Assembly (NCBI GenBank): GCA_043721235.1
Contig: JAYSRE010000259.1
Location: 1-17,068, forward strand
Direction: 5' to 3'
Length of the DNA stretch: 17,068 bases
Source of the DNA: JAAFIP01 sp043721235
GTDB taxonomy: Bacteria; Pseudomonadota; Gammaproteobacteria; Burkholderiales; Burkholderiaceae_C
The notes under the pieces are model-generated. The model ran no database searches. It saw nothing but the letters and a program-made list of their open reading frames with translations, and was not told the origin of the DNA. The position numbers and the translations under genes are program-made. This document shows, in pieces, positions 1 to 6,634 of the stretch (the first letter of the stretch is position 1; the number at the start of each line of letters is the position of its first letter).

Positions 1-280
1 CTGTCCTCCGTGTTGGCCTAGGGCCAACTACTCCCCCTTGATGCCGCTACGCTGAAGTAGCACCGCCGACCTGATCACAGTGACTTGGTGGCGATCCATC
101 GTCGCACATCCACCTTCTTCACCGCCCTGGCGCTGGGTGTGGTCGGCGTAGCAGCATCAAGGAGGAGCCCGCAGGGCGGGGGACAGCCGCGAAGCTGAAG
201 TAGCACCGCCGACCTGATCCCGTACAAGGCAAAAAAGACAAGCCACACGGTAAAGAGTACCCTGGTCTGTGGGGACAAAA
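1..280. repeat. Non-coding segment with a long direct repeat
   Basis: No convincing gene is visible here. A 26-nt sequence is repeated exactly at 51-76 and 194-219; with the upstream GCCGC it matches over 31 of 34 nt (43-76 and 186-219). A 9-bp inverted repeat, CCTTGATGC at 36-44 against GCATCAAGG at 154-162, brackets most of the first unit. A small CCCGC/GCGGG hairpin lies near 168-180. Open frames crossing this stretch have unnatural composition and start inside the neighbouring gene, so I do not call them. The segment may be the remnant of a mobile element or a dispersed intergenic repeat. The window edge prevents seeing its full extent. Confidence 0.5.
12..28. terminator. Small perfect hairpin, possible terminator
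   Basis: GTTGGCC at 12-18 pairs with GGCCAAC at 22-28 around a TAG loop. No T-run follows on either strand. It could terminate a gene lying left of the window, but that is inference only. Confidence 0.2.
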
Positions 281-1531
281 TTAGAGCCGCAGCTCGCCCC
301 CAAGCCACCCTTTGCGCACCCCCACCAGCGTCTGCAGATTGACCCCCTTGAGCACAGGCCAACCTGCGCTGGTGGCCAAGAACCTGTCACGTAGCCAGGG
401 CAGCACAGTCAGGTCGCTTTGAAACAGCGGCGTGAGCAAATGGCTGGCTTGGCTGTAGAAGTGCAAATGCCCTTTGCGCGCGCGGGTGTAGGCCGCCAAA
501 GCGCTGGGCATGTCTGTGTGCCTGGCCACAACATCGGCCAAGGCCAGCGCATCCAGCAACGCTAAATTGGTGCCCTGGCCTAGCTGGGGGCTGGTGGCAT
601 GGGCGGCATCACCGATGACTACCGTGTTATCGGTATGGTAGCGCGGCATCACCACGTCGTGGTAGCGTGCCCAGGTCAGTTGCGCCATCGACGTGATGTG
701 CGCCAGCAGCTCGGCGCAGCCGGGGTTAAGCGCCAGCACGGTGTCTTTCCAGGCCTGCAAACCTGCGGCCTGCAGGGCGGGGTAACGGTCGGCCCGCAGG
801 CTCCAAAACAGGCTGACCACCGGTGTGCTGCTGCCCGGTGCCAGGCCCGTGGGCATGATGCCCAGCATTTGGTGGGCCAGGCGGTACCACTGCCACAGTG
901 TGCTGCCGTACTTGCGCTCAGGGTCGGGTAGCACGGCCCAGACAGCGCCCCAAGGGTAGGGGGTGTCTTTGAATTTCAGCCCGGTTTGCCCACGCAACTG
1001 CGAGCCAGCGCCATCGGCAATCACGCGCAGGTCGTAGCCTGCCAGCTCGGCCAGTTGCGTCACTTCATGCCCCGTGGTGATCTGCACGCCCGCCTCAGTT
1101 GCGGTCTTCCACAGCGCGTTAAACAGCACACCCCGGTGCAGGCCCAGGCCATAGCTGCCTGCGCGCCAGCGGTTGTAGCGAATGTCAATCACGCGCCGCC
1201 CATGGTGGTTTACGCCGTGCAGCCAGTCGGCTTTAGCGCCGTGGGCCAAAATCTCGCTTTCTATGCCCAGCGTGCGCATAGCGGCCAAGCCCGTGGGCTG
1301 CACCAAAATGCCCGCGCCCACTGCTTGCGGCGCGGCAAATTTTTCAAACACCGTCACCCGGTGGCCTGCACGTGCCAGCAGGGTGGCACTGGCCAGCCCG
1401 GCAAAGCCCGCGCCTACGATTGCGACGCGCTGGGCTAGCAGGCCGTGTTGCGTAGAAGTGGGCAGGGTCGTAGGCATGATAGTGTGCAGGGTAGTGTGCA
1501 AAGGGTTTACCTTTATGGTGCAATTGCTCAT
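281..1531 (-). CDS. FAD-dependent monooxygenase (UbiH/PHBH-like fold)
   Basis: Flavoprotein hydroxylase of the aromatic-ring monooxygenase superfamily, expected to bind FAD and use NAD(P)H and O2. Its substrate cannot be named from sequence. Counting from the first Met, the dinucleotide-binding motif VAIVGAGFAG spans 36-45, an acidic residue ends the second beta strand (VFEK, 61-64), the DG motif is at 173-180, and the second FAD motif GDAAHATSPQLGQGTN spans 308-322. The family length of about 400 residues is complete. Two starts are possible: the Met used here (416 aa) and Met19 (1477, 398 aa). Neither has a good Shine-Dalgarno sequence, and the shorter form puts fewer residues before the FAD motif. 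It is the last gene of the apparent GbsR-led operon, separated from the upstream membrane-protein gene by 51 bp filled by a dispersed repeat. Confidence 0.85.
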   Translation of the reverse strand: MSNCTIKVNPLHTTLHTIMPTTLPTSTQHGLLAQRVAIVGAGFAGLASATLLARAGHRVTVFEKFAAPQAVGAGILVQPTGLAAMRTLGIESEILAHGAKADWLHGVNHHGRRVIDIRYNRWRAGSYGLGLHRGVLFNALWKTATEAGVQITTGHEVTQLAELAGYDLRVIADGAGSQLRGQTGLKFKDTPYPWGAVWAVLPDPERKYGSTLWQWYRLAHQMLGIMPTGLAPGSSTPVVSLFWSLRADRYPALQAAGLQAWKDTVLALNPGCAELLAHITSMAQLTWARYHDVVMPRYHTDNTVVIGDAAHATSPQLGQGTNLALLDALALADVVARHTDMPSALAAYTRARKGHLHFYSQASHLLTPLFQSDLTVLPWLRDRFLATSAGWPVLKGVNLQTLVGVRKGWLGGELRL

Positions 1532-1538
1532 TATTCTA

Positions 1539-1579
1539 TAGCTAACTATGCAGCATTTCCTTGGGCGATAGCCCTAAAA
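1539..1579 (+). repeat. Dispersed ~40-bp repeat, copy 1
   Basis: Begins TAGCTAACTATGCAGCATTT and continues CCTTGGGCGATAGCCCTAAA. It fills the gap between the stop codon of the membrane-protein gene and the start codon of the FAD monooxygenase, both on the minus strand. The TAGCT end lies 7 bp from the monooxygenase start. Other copies are at 6150-6190, 6792-6831 and, inverted, 13711-13749. It matches copy 2 at all but one of about 40 positions. Confidence 0.9.
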
Positions 1580-1582
1580 TGC

Positions 1583-2035
1583 TCAAAATATTGAAAAATT
1601 CCACATCTTCCACACCTGTGTTAATCCTAGCAAATGTACCGCGCCCATTCCTAGGCATACCGCCGAGCTGACCACTAAAAAACGCGTGCTGTGGCTGCGC
1701 TTGGGCCTTAGGATCAGCAAAAATCCCAGTACGCCACGCGCTAAATACACTGTCGTGATGGCGCACAACACCCATTTGAGCTGCGGCAAAGCACGCAGGT
1801 AGCCGCCACCAGAAAGTGCGTAGGCGGCACAGGTGGCTAGTAAAAAAGCAATCGCCAATGTAGCCACATCGTGCCAGCCGTGGCCCTTTTCTGCCGCCAG
1901 TGCAAAGCGCTCACCCGCACCAAAGAACCGGTACCACGGCGCGCCTTTCACGATGATGCCAACATGCAGCAATGCAGCCGTTGCGCTAAAGGATGCCCCC
2001 AGCAGCAGGGCAGAGTTTTGAACAGCATGGGACAT
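1583..2035 (-). CDS. Four-TM integral membrane protein, unknown function
   Basis: A 150-residue hydrophobic protein with four likely membrane helices near residues 10-30, 56-75, 88-109 and 118-139. Charged residues (EKGHGWHD, RPKRSHSTR) sit in the loops. The size and helix count resemble small DoxX/DUF4345-like membrane proteins, but I cannot assign a family with confidence. An AAGG lies upstream of the ATG at suitable spacing. The start is only 8 bp after the stop of the SDR gene, so the two are almost certainly cotranscribed and probably translationally coupled. The neighbours are redox proteins (FAD monooxygenase, DCC-family protein, SDR), so it may serve the same unknown process. That is inference from context. 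Confidence 0.75.
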   Translation of the reverse strand: MSHAVQNSALLLGASFSATAALLHVGIIVKGAPWYRFFGAGERFALAAEKGHGWHDVATLAIAFLLATCAAYALSGGGYLRALPQLKWVLCAITTVYLARGVLGFLLILRPKRSHSTRFLVVSSAVCLGMGAVHLLGLTQVWKMWNFSIF

Positions 2036-2043
2036 AGGGGGCC

Positions 2044-2922
2044 TTAAATGGGCATTGGGTGGGCGATAAGTGGTTTTGGCATATGGCGCAGCCAGTAGAG
2101 TGCTTCATTATGCTCGGTGGTACCGCCTGCCTGCAGCATGCGCATGGTGTCGATGCTATAGACGGTTTGCGGCAAATAGGCCGCTGCCAAGGCGGCCAGC
2201 TTCATCAGCCACCAGGGCATGGGCAGCCACAGGGCTGGGCCTTTGCCGGCAGCGTGGCGGTAGCGCTGCAGCAGCTGGCGGTAGGTCATCACCTCCGGGC
2301 CTGCCAGCTCGATAATCCGGCGCAGGGCTTTGGGGTGTTCGCAAATACGCGCTACAGCCTCGGCCACATCTTGCACTTGCATGGGTGCCAACAGCGAGGC
2401 GCCGGGGTGAAAGCCGCCGGCCTTAAACCAGCCGGGCAGGGCGATGATGGGCAGCTTGGCCAGCCACTGGAATAATTGCGTGGCGGGGCTTTGTGCGCCC
2501 AGCACCAAGCCGGCGCGCACGACGGCATAGTCCACCGGGCCTGCCTGCACGGCGCGCTCGCAAGCCAGCTTGGCGGCGGTATATGGCCCGCTGGTGCCGT
2601 GGGTAAGCCCCAGACCTGAAATATGCACAATGCGCGCAACCCGCTGTGCTGCGCAGGCGGCAAACAAAGCCGTGGGCGCTTTGACATACACCGCATCAAA
2701 CGTGTTGTCTGCACGCTGTATCAAGATGCCAGTTGCATTAACCACAATGTCAGCCCCGCGCACGATAGTGGCAAACAGCGCGGGCGTGTTGTCGTAGCGA
2801 AAATCTACCGTGACGTCACAGCCCTTGCGGCCTGCAGTCAACACCTGATGCCCATGGGCGCGCAGCTCGGTAGCAACCGCGCGGCCAATCATGCCTGCAC
2901 CGCCAAAAACAATAACTTTCAT
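2044..2922 (-). CDS. Atypical SDR / NAD(P)-binding epimerase-like protein
   Basis: A 292-residue protein with an N-terminal Rossmann fold. The glycine-rich motif VIVFGGAGMIG (3-13) fits GxxGxxG, and the NATG motif is at 62-65. A YxxxK pair (Y114, K118) follows a serine-containing strand (HISGLG, 100-105), so the SDR active-site layout appears intact. The C-terminal third is less typical and contains a hydrophobic stretch (WWLMKLAALAAAYLP). It resembles NmrA-like or complex-I-associated atypical SDRs, which may be enzymes or structural proteins; the substrate is unknown. A strong AAGGAG site precedes the ATG. It lies 24 bp after the DCC-family gene and 8 bp before the membrane-protein gene in the same apparent operon. 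Confidence 0.85.
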   Translation of the reverse strand: MKVIVFGGAGMIGRAVATELRAHGHQVLTAGRKGCDVTVDFRYDNTPALFATIVRGADIVVNATGILIQRADNTFDAVYVKAPTALFAACAAQRVARIVHISGLGLTHGTSGPYTAAKLACERAVQAGPVDYAVVRAGLVLGAQSPATQLFQWLAKLPIIALPGWFKAGGFHPGASLLAPMQVQDVAEAVARICEHPKALRRIIELAGPEVMTYRQLLQRYRHAAGKGPALWLPMPWWLMKLAALAAAYLPQTVYSIDTMRMLQAGGTTEHNEALYWLRHMPKPLIAHPMPI

Positions 2923-2946
2923 GATCTGCTCCTTTTGAAATAGTCT

Positions 2947-3456
2947 TTAAAGCGGGTGTCTGCCAGCAGCCTTGCCTGGCACAGCGCATTGCCCCTGGCT
3001 GCAGGTGCTGGTGGCAGCGGCGGCTTGGCGCGCGGCAGCGTCGGTGTCTGCGCTGCGCTTTGCTGCGCGGTACGCACGTACACGCTGTAGCAGCGGCATG
3101 AAGGCAGCCGAAAAACCATAACGGTGGCGTGCAAACACGGCATAGGCTGCGTCAAACGCAGGTTTTAAAACCGGCCAACCTGTAGCTGCCGTCCAGTGCC
3201 CTAAGCCTACTGCGCCATAGGCCAAGCGAAATACCTCTACGCCCACTACCAGTTGCCCGTCTGCGCGCACAGCGTGGAGCAAGCCGTTCATCTGCGCCAG
3301 GGTTGCGCCATACGGCGTGGTGTCAAAAAACGGCGCAGAGATGTCAACAAACTTCAGCAGGCCTGCCCCATTGCGCGCCTTCAGGTTATCCATCTCTAGG
3401 TTGCACGCGGGGCATGCGCCGTCGTAGAGCAGGGTGAGGGGAAAGGTGGTGTTCAT
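2947..3456 (-). CDS. DCC-family (DUF393) thiol-disulfide oxidoreductase-like protein
   Basis: A 169-residue protein with the signature YDGACPACNLEM (11-22), placing C15 and C18 in the thioredoxin-like CxxC position of the DUF393 family. Members are proposed thiol-disulfide oxidoreductases, although few have been tested. No signal peptide is visible, so it is probably cytoplasmic. The C-terminal tail is alanine-rich and carries a second cysteine pair, C152 and C157 (TCSQGQC), not obviously part of the fold. A GAGAAG sequence lies upstream of the ATG. It is the first structural gene downstream of the regulator gene, 81 bp after it, with the SDR gene 24 bp further on. Confidence 0.85.
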   Translation of the reverse strand: MNTTFPLTLLYDGACPACNLEMDNLKARNGAGLLKFVDISAPFFDTTPYGATLAQMNGLLHAVRADGQLVVGVEVFRLAYGAVGLGHWTAATGWPVLKPAFDAAYAVFARHRYGFSAAFMPLLQRVRAYRAAKRSADTDAAARQAAAATSTCSQGQCAVPGKAAGRHPL

Positions 3457-3537
3457 AGTGGCTTCTCAGTTCTTATTTACAGTTATTTCAGTCTAAACAG
3501 AAATTAATGATCAAAAAAAGGGGCTATCAAACTAAGT

Positions 3538-4146
3538 TTAAGGTCCAATCACCGAGCCCATCGCCTGCATATCGCGCGAAGCTTTGTCTTTGGCGCTGAC
3601 AGGTGCTGCAGGCGATGCAGGCGCATCACCACGCATAAGTTTTTGGATCTTTGCGCCCAGTTTGAGCACCTTGGTCAGAGTTTCAGTGTCCAGCCGCAGC
3701 ATCTCATCGCTCCATACGGTCATGGTCTCCAGCATGGTCAGCATTTCGCGCACGCGGTGGGCACGCTCCACGCCGTCCAGCATGATCTCGGGGTGGTCTA
3801 GCAGCCCGCGCAGCATGTCAATGGTGGGCATAATTTCGCGCTCTTTACGCTCGCGCACTATGGTGCGCGACAGCTCCCAAATATCGGTGCTCGCCTCAAA
3901 ATGGTCACGCCGGTCGCCCATCACATGCACCAGCTTGACCAGGTTCCAGGCCTTCAGTTCGCTGATCGAATTGCTCACGTTGCTGCGCGCCACACTCAGC
4001 GTATCGGCAATCTCATCGGCTGGCAGCGGCTTGCCCGTCAGATACAGCAGCGCATGGATTTGCGCCACCGTCCGGTTAACGCCCCAGCGCGTACCCATCT
4101 CTCCCCAATGGAGGATGAATTTTTGGCTGGTTTGGCTAAGCTGCAT
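3538..4146 (-). CDS. GbsR/MarR-family transcriptional regulator
   Basis: A 202-residue regulator with a winged helix-turn-helix domain at about residues 20-90: TVAQIHALLYLTGKPLPADE, then IADTLSVARSNVSNSISELK, then the wing with VMGDRRDHF. This layout and length match the GbsR type of MarR-like regulators. The helical C-terminal half (100-180) probably dimerises. The tail is Ala/Ser/Pro-rich. It is the promoter-proximal gene of a five-gene minus-strand run and is divergent from the 2OG-dioxygenase gene at 4355. Two inverted repeats at 4164-4181 and 4185-4212 lie directly upstream of its start, which suggests autoregulation. The effector is unknown. A purine-rich AAGAGAAAG lies upstream of the ATG. 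Confidence 0.88.
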   Translation of the reverse strand: MQLSQTSQKFILHWGEMGTRWGVNRTVAQIHALLYLTGKPLPADEIADTLSVARSNVSNSISELKAWNLVKLVHVMGDRRDHFEASTDIWELSRTIVRERKEREIMPTIDMLRGLLDHPEIMLDGVERAHRVREMLTMLETMTVWSDEMLRLDTETLTKVLKLGAKIQKLMRGDAPASPAAPVSAKDKASRDMQAMGSVIGP

Positions 4147-4163
4147 GTTTTTGGCTTTCTCTT

Positions 4164-4181
4164 AGGTTTGAATATAAACCT
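4164..4181. promoter_or_regulatory. Operator-like inverted repeat upstream of the regulator gene
   Basis: AGGTTT-GAATAT-AAACCT, an 18-bp dyad with 6-bp perfect half-sites, 18 bp from the regulator start codon in AT-rich sequence. The size and position suit a MarR/GbsR dimer site; the assignment is inference. Confidence 0.5.
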
Positions 4182-4184
4182 GTC

Positions 4185-4212
4185 TTTTATTTCTGTCAAT
4201 AAAGAAATAAAA
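4185..4212. promoter_or_regulatory. Second operator-like inverted repeat
   Basis: TTTTATTTC (4185-4193) and GAAATAAAA (4204-4212) are perfect 9-bp inverted arms around a 10-nt spacer, immediately beyond the first dyad. It sits in the 208-bp AT-rich divergent region between the regulator gene (-) and the dioxygenase gene (+), so it could act on either. No promoter hexamers could be fixed confidently. Confidence 0.45.
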
Positions 4213-4354
4213 GAAATTCACATAAAATTTAACCACCCGTTAAAAACCAAACTGTTGTTGGGCGATGTGCTGGGCGATTACTGCCCTACAGTCGTAAACT
4301 GAACCAGCTTGGCAAGTAAGGTGGTGGCGAACAAGTCATGGCAAGGAGTTTTAA

Positions 4355-4891
4355 ATGGAATTGACACTGCACTCTGATCGTGTTTATGCGGTAGATAGCT
4401 TTTTATCTGCTTGCGAGTGTGATGCGCTGATGGCTGATGCTGAGCTGCATGGTTTTAGTGCTGCTGGGGTGAGAACTTCGGCGGGGCAAACGCTGATGCA
4501 AAACATCAGAAACAACGAGCGCGCGCAGTATGCATCGCCAAGCTGGGGCGCACTTTTGTGGCAGCGTTTGCAAGCTGTATCTTTGCCCACGCTAGGGGGG
4601 CAAAGCGCCAAGGCTTTACCGCAGGAGTTGCGGTTTTATAAATATGCTGAGCAACAGCGCTTTAAGATGCACAAGGATGGTAGTTGGACCGAGGCGGGTT
4701 TGACCAGCAAATTGACCATGATGGTCTACTTGAATGACGGCTTTGCAGGGGGAGAAACCGACTTCCGTGACTTTAAGGTGCATCCCAAAAAGGGCAGTGC
4801 CTTGTTTTTTGTGCACGACACTTGGCATGAAGGCGCGGTGGTCACAAAGGGCGTTAAATACGTTGTGCGGTCCGATGTGCTGTATGGCTAA
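4355..4891 (+). CDS. 2-oxoglutarate/Fe(II)-dependent dioxygenase, prolyl-4-hydroxylase type
   Basis: A 178-residue double-stranded beta-helix oxygenase expected to couple 2-oxoglutarate decarboxylation to substrate hydroxylation. The iron ligands are visible: H106 and D108 in MHKDG and H158 in HDTWHEG. The 2OG-binding basic residue is probably K168 in KGVKYVVRSDVLY. The conserved strand MMVYLNDGFAGGETDF lies at 122-137. No signal peptide is present. An AAGGAG sits 7 nt before the ATG and fixes the start. The target is unknown; bacterial members act on proteins, amino acids or small molecules. It is divergent from the GbsR-type regulator and may share its control region, and convergent with the MnmC-like gene. 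The protein looks complete. Confidence 0.88.
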   Translation: MELTLHSDRVYAVDSFLSACECDALMADAELHGFSAAGVRTSAGQTLMQNIRNNERAQYASPSWGALLWQRLQAVSLPTLGGQSAKALPQELRFYKYAEQQRFKMHKDGSWTEAGLTSKLTMMVYLNDGFAGGETDFRDFKVHPKKGSALFFVHDTWHEGAVVTKGVKYVVRSDVLYG

Positions 4892-4910
4892 AGGGCCTAT
4901 TACTTTGCCG

Positions 4911-4936
4911 TGGAGTGCACTACTGCAGCACCTCCA
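4911..4936. terminator. Possible bidirectional terminator between convergent genes
   Basis: TGGAGTGC (4911-4918) pairs with GCACCTCCA (4928-4936) with one bulged base. On the plus strand AAATTATTTTC follows. It lies in the 53-bp gap between the dioxygenase stop (+) and the MnmC-like stop (-). The T-run is weak. Confidence 0.4.
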
Positions 4937-4944
4937 AATTATTT

Positions 4945-6150
4945 TCAGAAGCGGTCTGGCGCTATGGCACGCGCAAGTGCTTCTGGTAGCGTGCCAGTTT
5001 GCGCACTCACTATGCACGCTGTGAGCTGTCCGCACAGCGCCGCAAAGCTCAAGCCCCGCGACCCCATGGCCGTGCAGACGTACAGGCCTGGCGCTTGTGT
5101 GGGGGACAGTGCACCTACCATAGGCAAGCGGTCGCGCGTGGTGCAGCGGGCTCCTGCCCAGCCCTGCAATTGGCCTGCGCTATGCTGCTGGGCCAGCAGG
5201 CTTGCTGCTGCAGGCAGGAGCTGCTGCAGGCGCTGCAGATTGGCGGCAATACCCTGCGCTGTCACTTGGGGGGGTTGCGGTGTGCCATGCTCATAAGTTG
5301 AGCCGCTCAGCCATAGTCCGCTGCTGCCTTGCCTGTGCCCGGCAGAACAGGCAATAGCGGGAATGAAATGGCCGTTGCCATTGACGGCGCAAAATTCGGT
5401 GGTGTGCGTTTGAAGGGCCAGGTGACCGCTGGTGCGGTGCGCTGCCAGCTCGGGCAACAGCACTGGCCATAGCGCTTGCCACTGGGCCGTCCATGGGCCA
5501 TAGATGACCTGGCCTGCCACTGTGTGCAGTGCGGCTGCTGCACGCTGCAGGGCAAGGCTACCGCCTTGTTCATCGCTCAGCCGCTGGAGCAAAGCCTGGG
5601 CCTGGTAGGCATTGGCCAGCACGGCGGTATCGGCCGTGGCCAGCAGCTTACCTTGGGCGCAGAAGGCTTGCCAACCCCCCGCCGTGCCAAGGCCGCGTTG
5701 CAGGCGGTGCACTGCTGCGCCGCCGCGCACGCTGATGCGCGGGTGCGCTAGCCACGCTGCCACCAGTGCTGCGGGCTTGACCCAGGCGGCTTCGGCAAAC
5801 CAGTGCGCCAGCGGCCCCAGCTTGCCAGCGCGTTGCAGTGCACCGCAGGCTTGCCAGTCTTGGCCTTCGACCAGCAAGGCGCGCGCAGCTTGGCTGGTGG
5901 CAGCTACGCCCAGGCGACTGAGCTGGGTCAGTGCTGAGGGCGCATGCGCTTCTGCAGGGTAATGTGGGGCCATCAGCGCTGCGGGAAGGCCGCGCGATGG
6001 GGCTGCTGGGCTGCTGGACGGGGCTGTAGCCGTGCTGGTATGTGTGGGGGCCGCGCTGGCCTCCAGCACGGTCACGTTGCAGCCGCGCTGGGCTAGCGCG
6101 TGGGCAACAGCGGCACCTGCCAAGCCTGCGCCGATTACTATGGTATTCAT
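4945..6150 (-). CDS. mnmC: FAD-dependent oxidoreductase domain of MnmC, stand-alone
   Basis: A 401-residue DAO-type flavoprotein matching the C-terminal half of bifunctional MnmC. In MnmC this half oxidatively removes the carboxymethyl group from cmnm5(s2)U34 of tRNA, and a separate N-terminal methyltransferase domain completes mnm5(s2)U. Here the FAD motif IVIGAGLAG (4-12) is at the extreme N-terminus, followed by the family segment GLPAALMAPH. The C-terminal signature with DRLPMVGAL, then GLYVCTAMGSRGLSFAALCG, is clear. Residues 33-55 form a low-complexity Ala/Ser/Thr/Pro insert. There is no methyltransferase domain in this protein or beside it. The start codon overlaps a dispersed repeat (6150-6190), and no good Shine-Dalgarno sequence is visible. 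It is downstream of yggX on the same strand. Confidence 0.82.
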   Translation of the reverse strand: MNTIVIGAGLAGAAVAHALAQRGCNVTVLEASAAPTHTSTATAPSSSPAAPSRGLPAALMAPHYPAEAHAPSALTQLSRLGVAATSQAARALLVEGQDWQACGALQRAGKLGPLAHWFAEAAWVKPAALVAAWLAHPRISVRGGAAVHRLQRGLGTAGGWQAFCAQGKLLATADTAVLANAYQAQALLQRLSDEQGGSLALQRAAAALHTVAGQVIYGPWTAQWQALWPVLLPELAAHRTSGHLALQTHTTEFCAVNGNGHFIPAIACSAGHRQGSSGLWLSGSTYEHGTPQPPQVTAQGIAANLQRLQQLLPAAASLLAQQHSAGQLQGWAGARCTTRDRLPMVGALSPTQAPGLYVCTAMGSRGLSFAALCGQLTACIVSAQTGTLPEALARAIAPDRF

Positions 6151-6190
6151 AGCTAACTATGCAGCATTTCCTTGGGCGATAGGCCTAAAA
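6150..6190 (+). repeat. Dispersed ~40-bp repeat, copy 2
   Basis: Begins TAGCTAACTATGCAGCATTT and continues CCTTGGGCGATAGGCCTAAA. Its first base is the last base of the complemented mnmC start codon, so the repeat forms the whole immediate leader of that gene. It runs into a 9-bp tandem array at its other end. Confidence 0.9.
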
Positions 6191-6217
6191 GGCCTAAAAG
6201 GCCTAAAAGGCCTAAAA
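6182..6217. repeat. Four tandem copies of a 9-bp unit
   Basis: GGCCTAAAA occurs four times head to tail with no mismatches. The first unit is the end of dispersed-repeat copy 2; other copies of that repeat have only one unit, so the array looks like local slippage expansion. It lies between the yggX stop (6231) and the mnmC start (6150), so copy-number change would alter their spacing by whole 9-bp steps. Confidence 0.95.
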
Positions 6218-6230
6218 TTATGCCCAACGC

Positions 6231-6503
6231 TTATGCTGCAGGCGGAACATAGCCTTGCACCGCATCGGCACCCGCGCCAAAAAAGTGGGCTTCCATTTGG
6301 CGGGCCAGGTACTGGCGGGCGCGCTGGTCGGCCAGGTTCAGGCGGTTTTCATTCACCAGCATGGTTTGCTGCTTCATCCAGGCCGCCCAGGCCTCTTTGC
6401 TCACCTGTTGCCACAGCTTTTTGCCCAGCTCGCCAGGGTAGGGCGCAAAGTCCATGCCTTCGGCTTCTTTGCCCAGTTTGATACAGTTAACCATGCGTGC
6501 CAT
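6231..6503 (-). CDS. yggX: YggX-type Fe(II) trafficking / oxidative damage protection protein
   Basis: A 90-residue cytoplasmic protein that matches YggX end to end: MARMVNCIKLGKEAEGMDF at the N-terminus with the single conserved Cys7, PYPGELGKKLW (22-32), and KEAWAAWMKQQTMLVNENRL followed by NLADQRARQYLARQME. The family protects iron-sulfur proteins and limits Fenton chemistry, probably by handling labile Fe(II). The length is normal. The start is fixed by the conserved MARMVN beginning, although the Shine-Dalgarno sequence is weak. It is divergent from dsbB, with a 131-bp gap to the preferred dsbB start. The mnmC-like gene follows on the same strand after 80 bp of repeat sequence. Confidence 0.95.
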   Translation of the reverse strand: MARMVNCIKLGKEAEGMDFAPYPGELGKKLWQQVSKEAWAAWMKQQTMLVNENRLNLADQRARQYLARQMEAHFFGAGADAVQGYVPPAA

Positions 6504-6634
6504 GTGGAGTGTCCAGTCGTCTAAATGGTGAAAAAATCAGCAGCAGCCGTGCCCTTGGGTTTTTCTGGTCTGGCCAGTGAACCAGCGGCTCTTTTGCGTG
6601 TCCAATGTGCTATTGTCTCTTAACAAAAACCCCG

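Noticed and set aside
75..390. Two minus-strand open frames at the left edge
   Set aside because: They begin inside or overlap the end of the FAD monooxygenase gene, contain the direct-repeat sequence, and show no recognisable domain.
4255..4292. Possible fifth copy of the dispersed repeat (TGGGCGAT followed by GCCCTACAG)
   Set aside because: Only short fragments match and the spacing differs; the similarity is too weak to call.
6182..6217. CRISPR-like array
   Set aside because: The 9-bp units are contiguous with no spacers; it is a simple tandem repeat.
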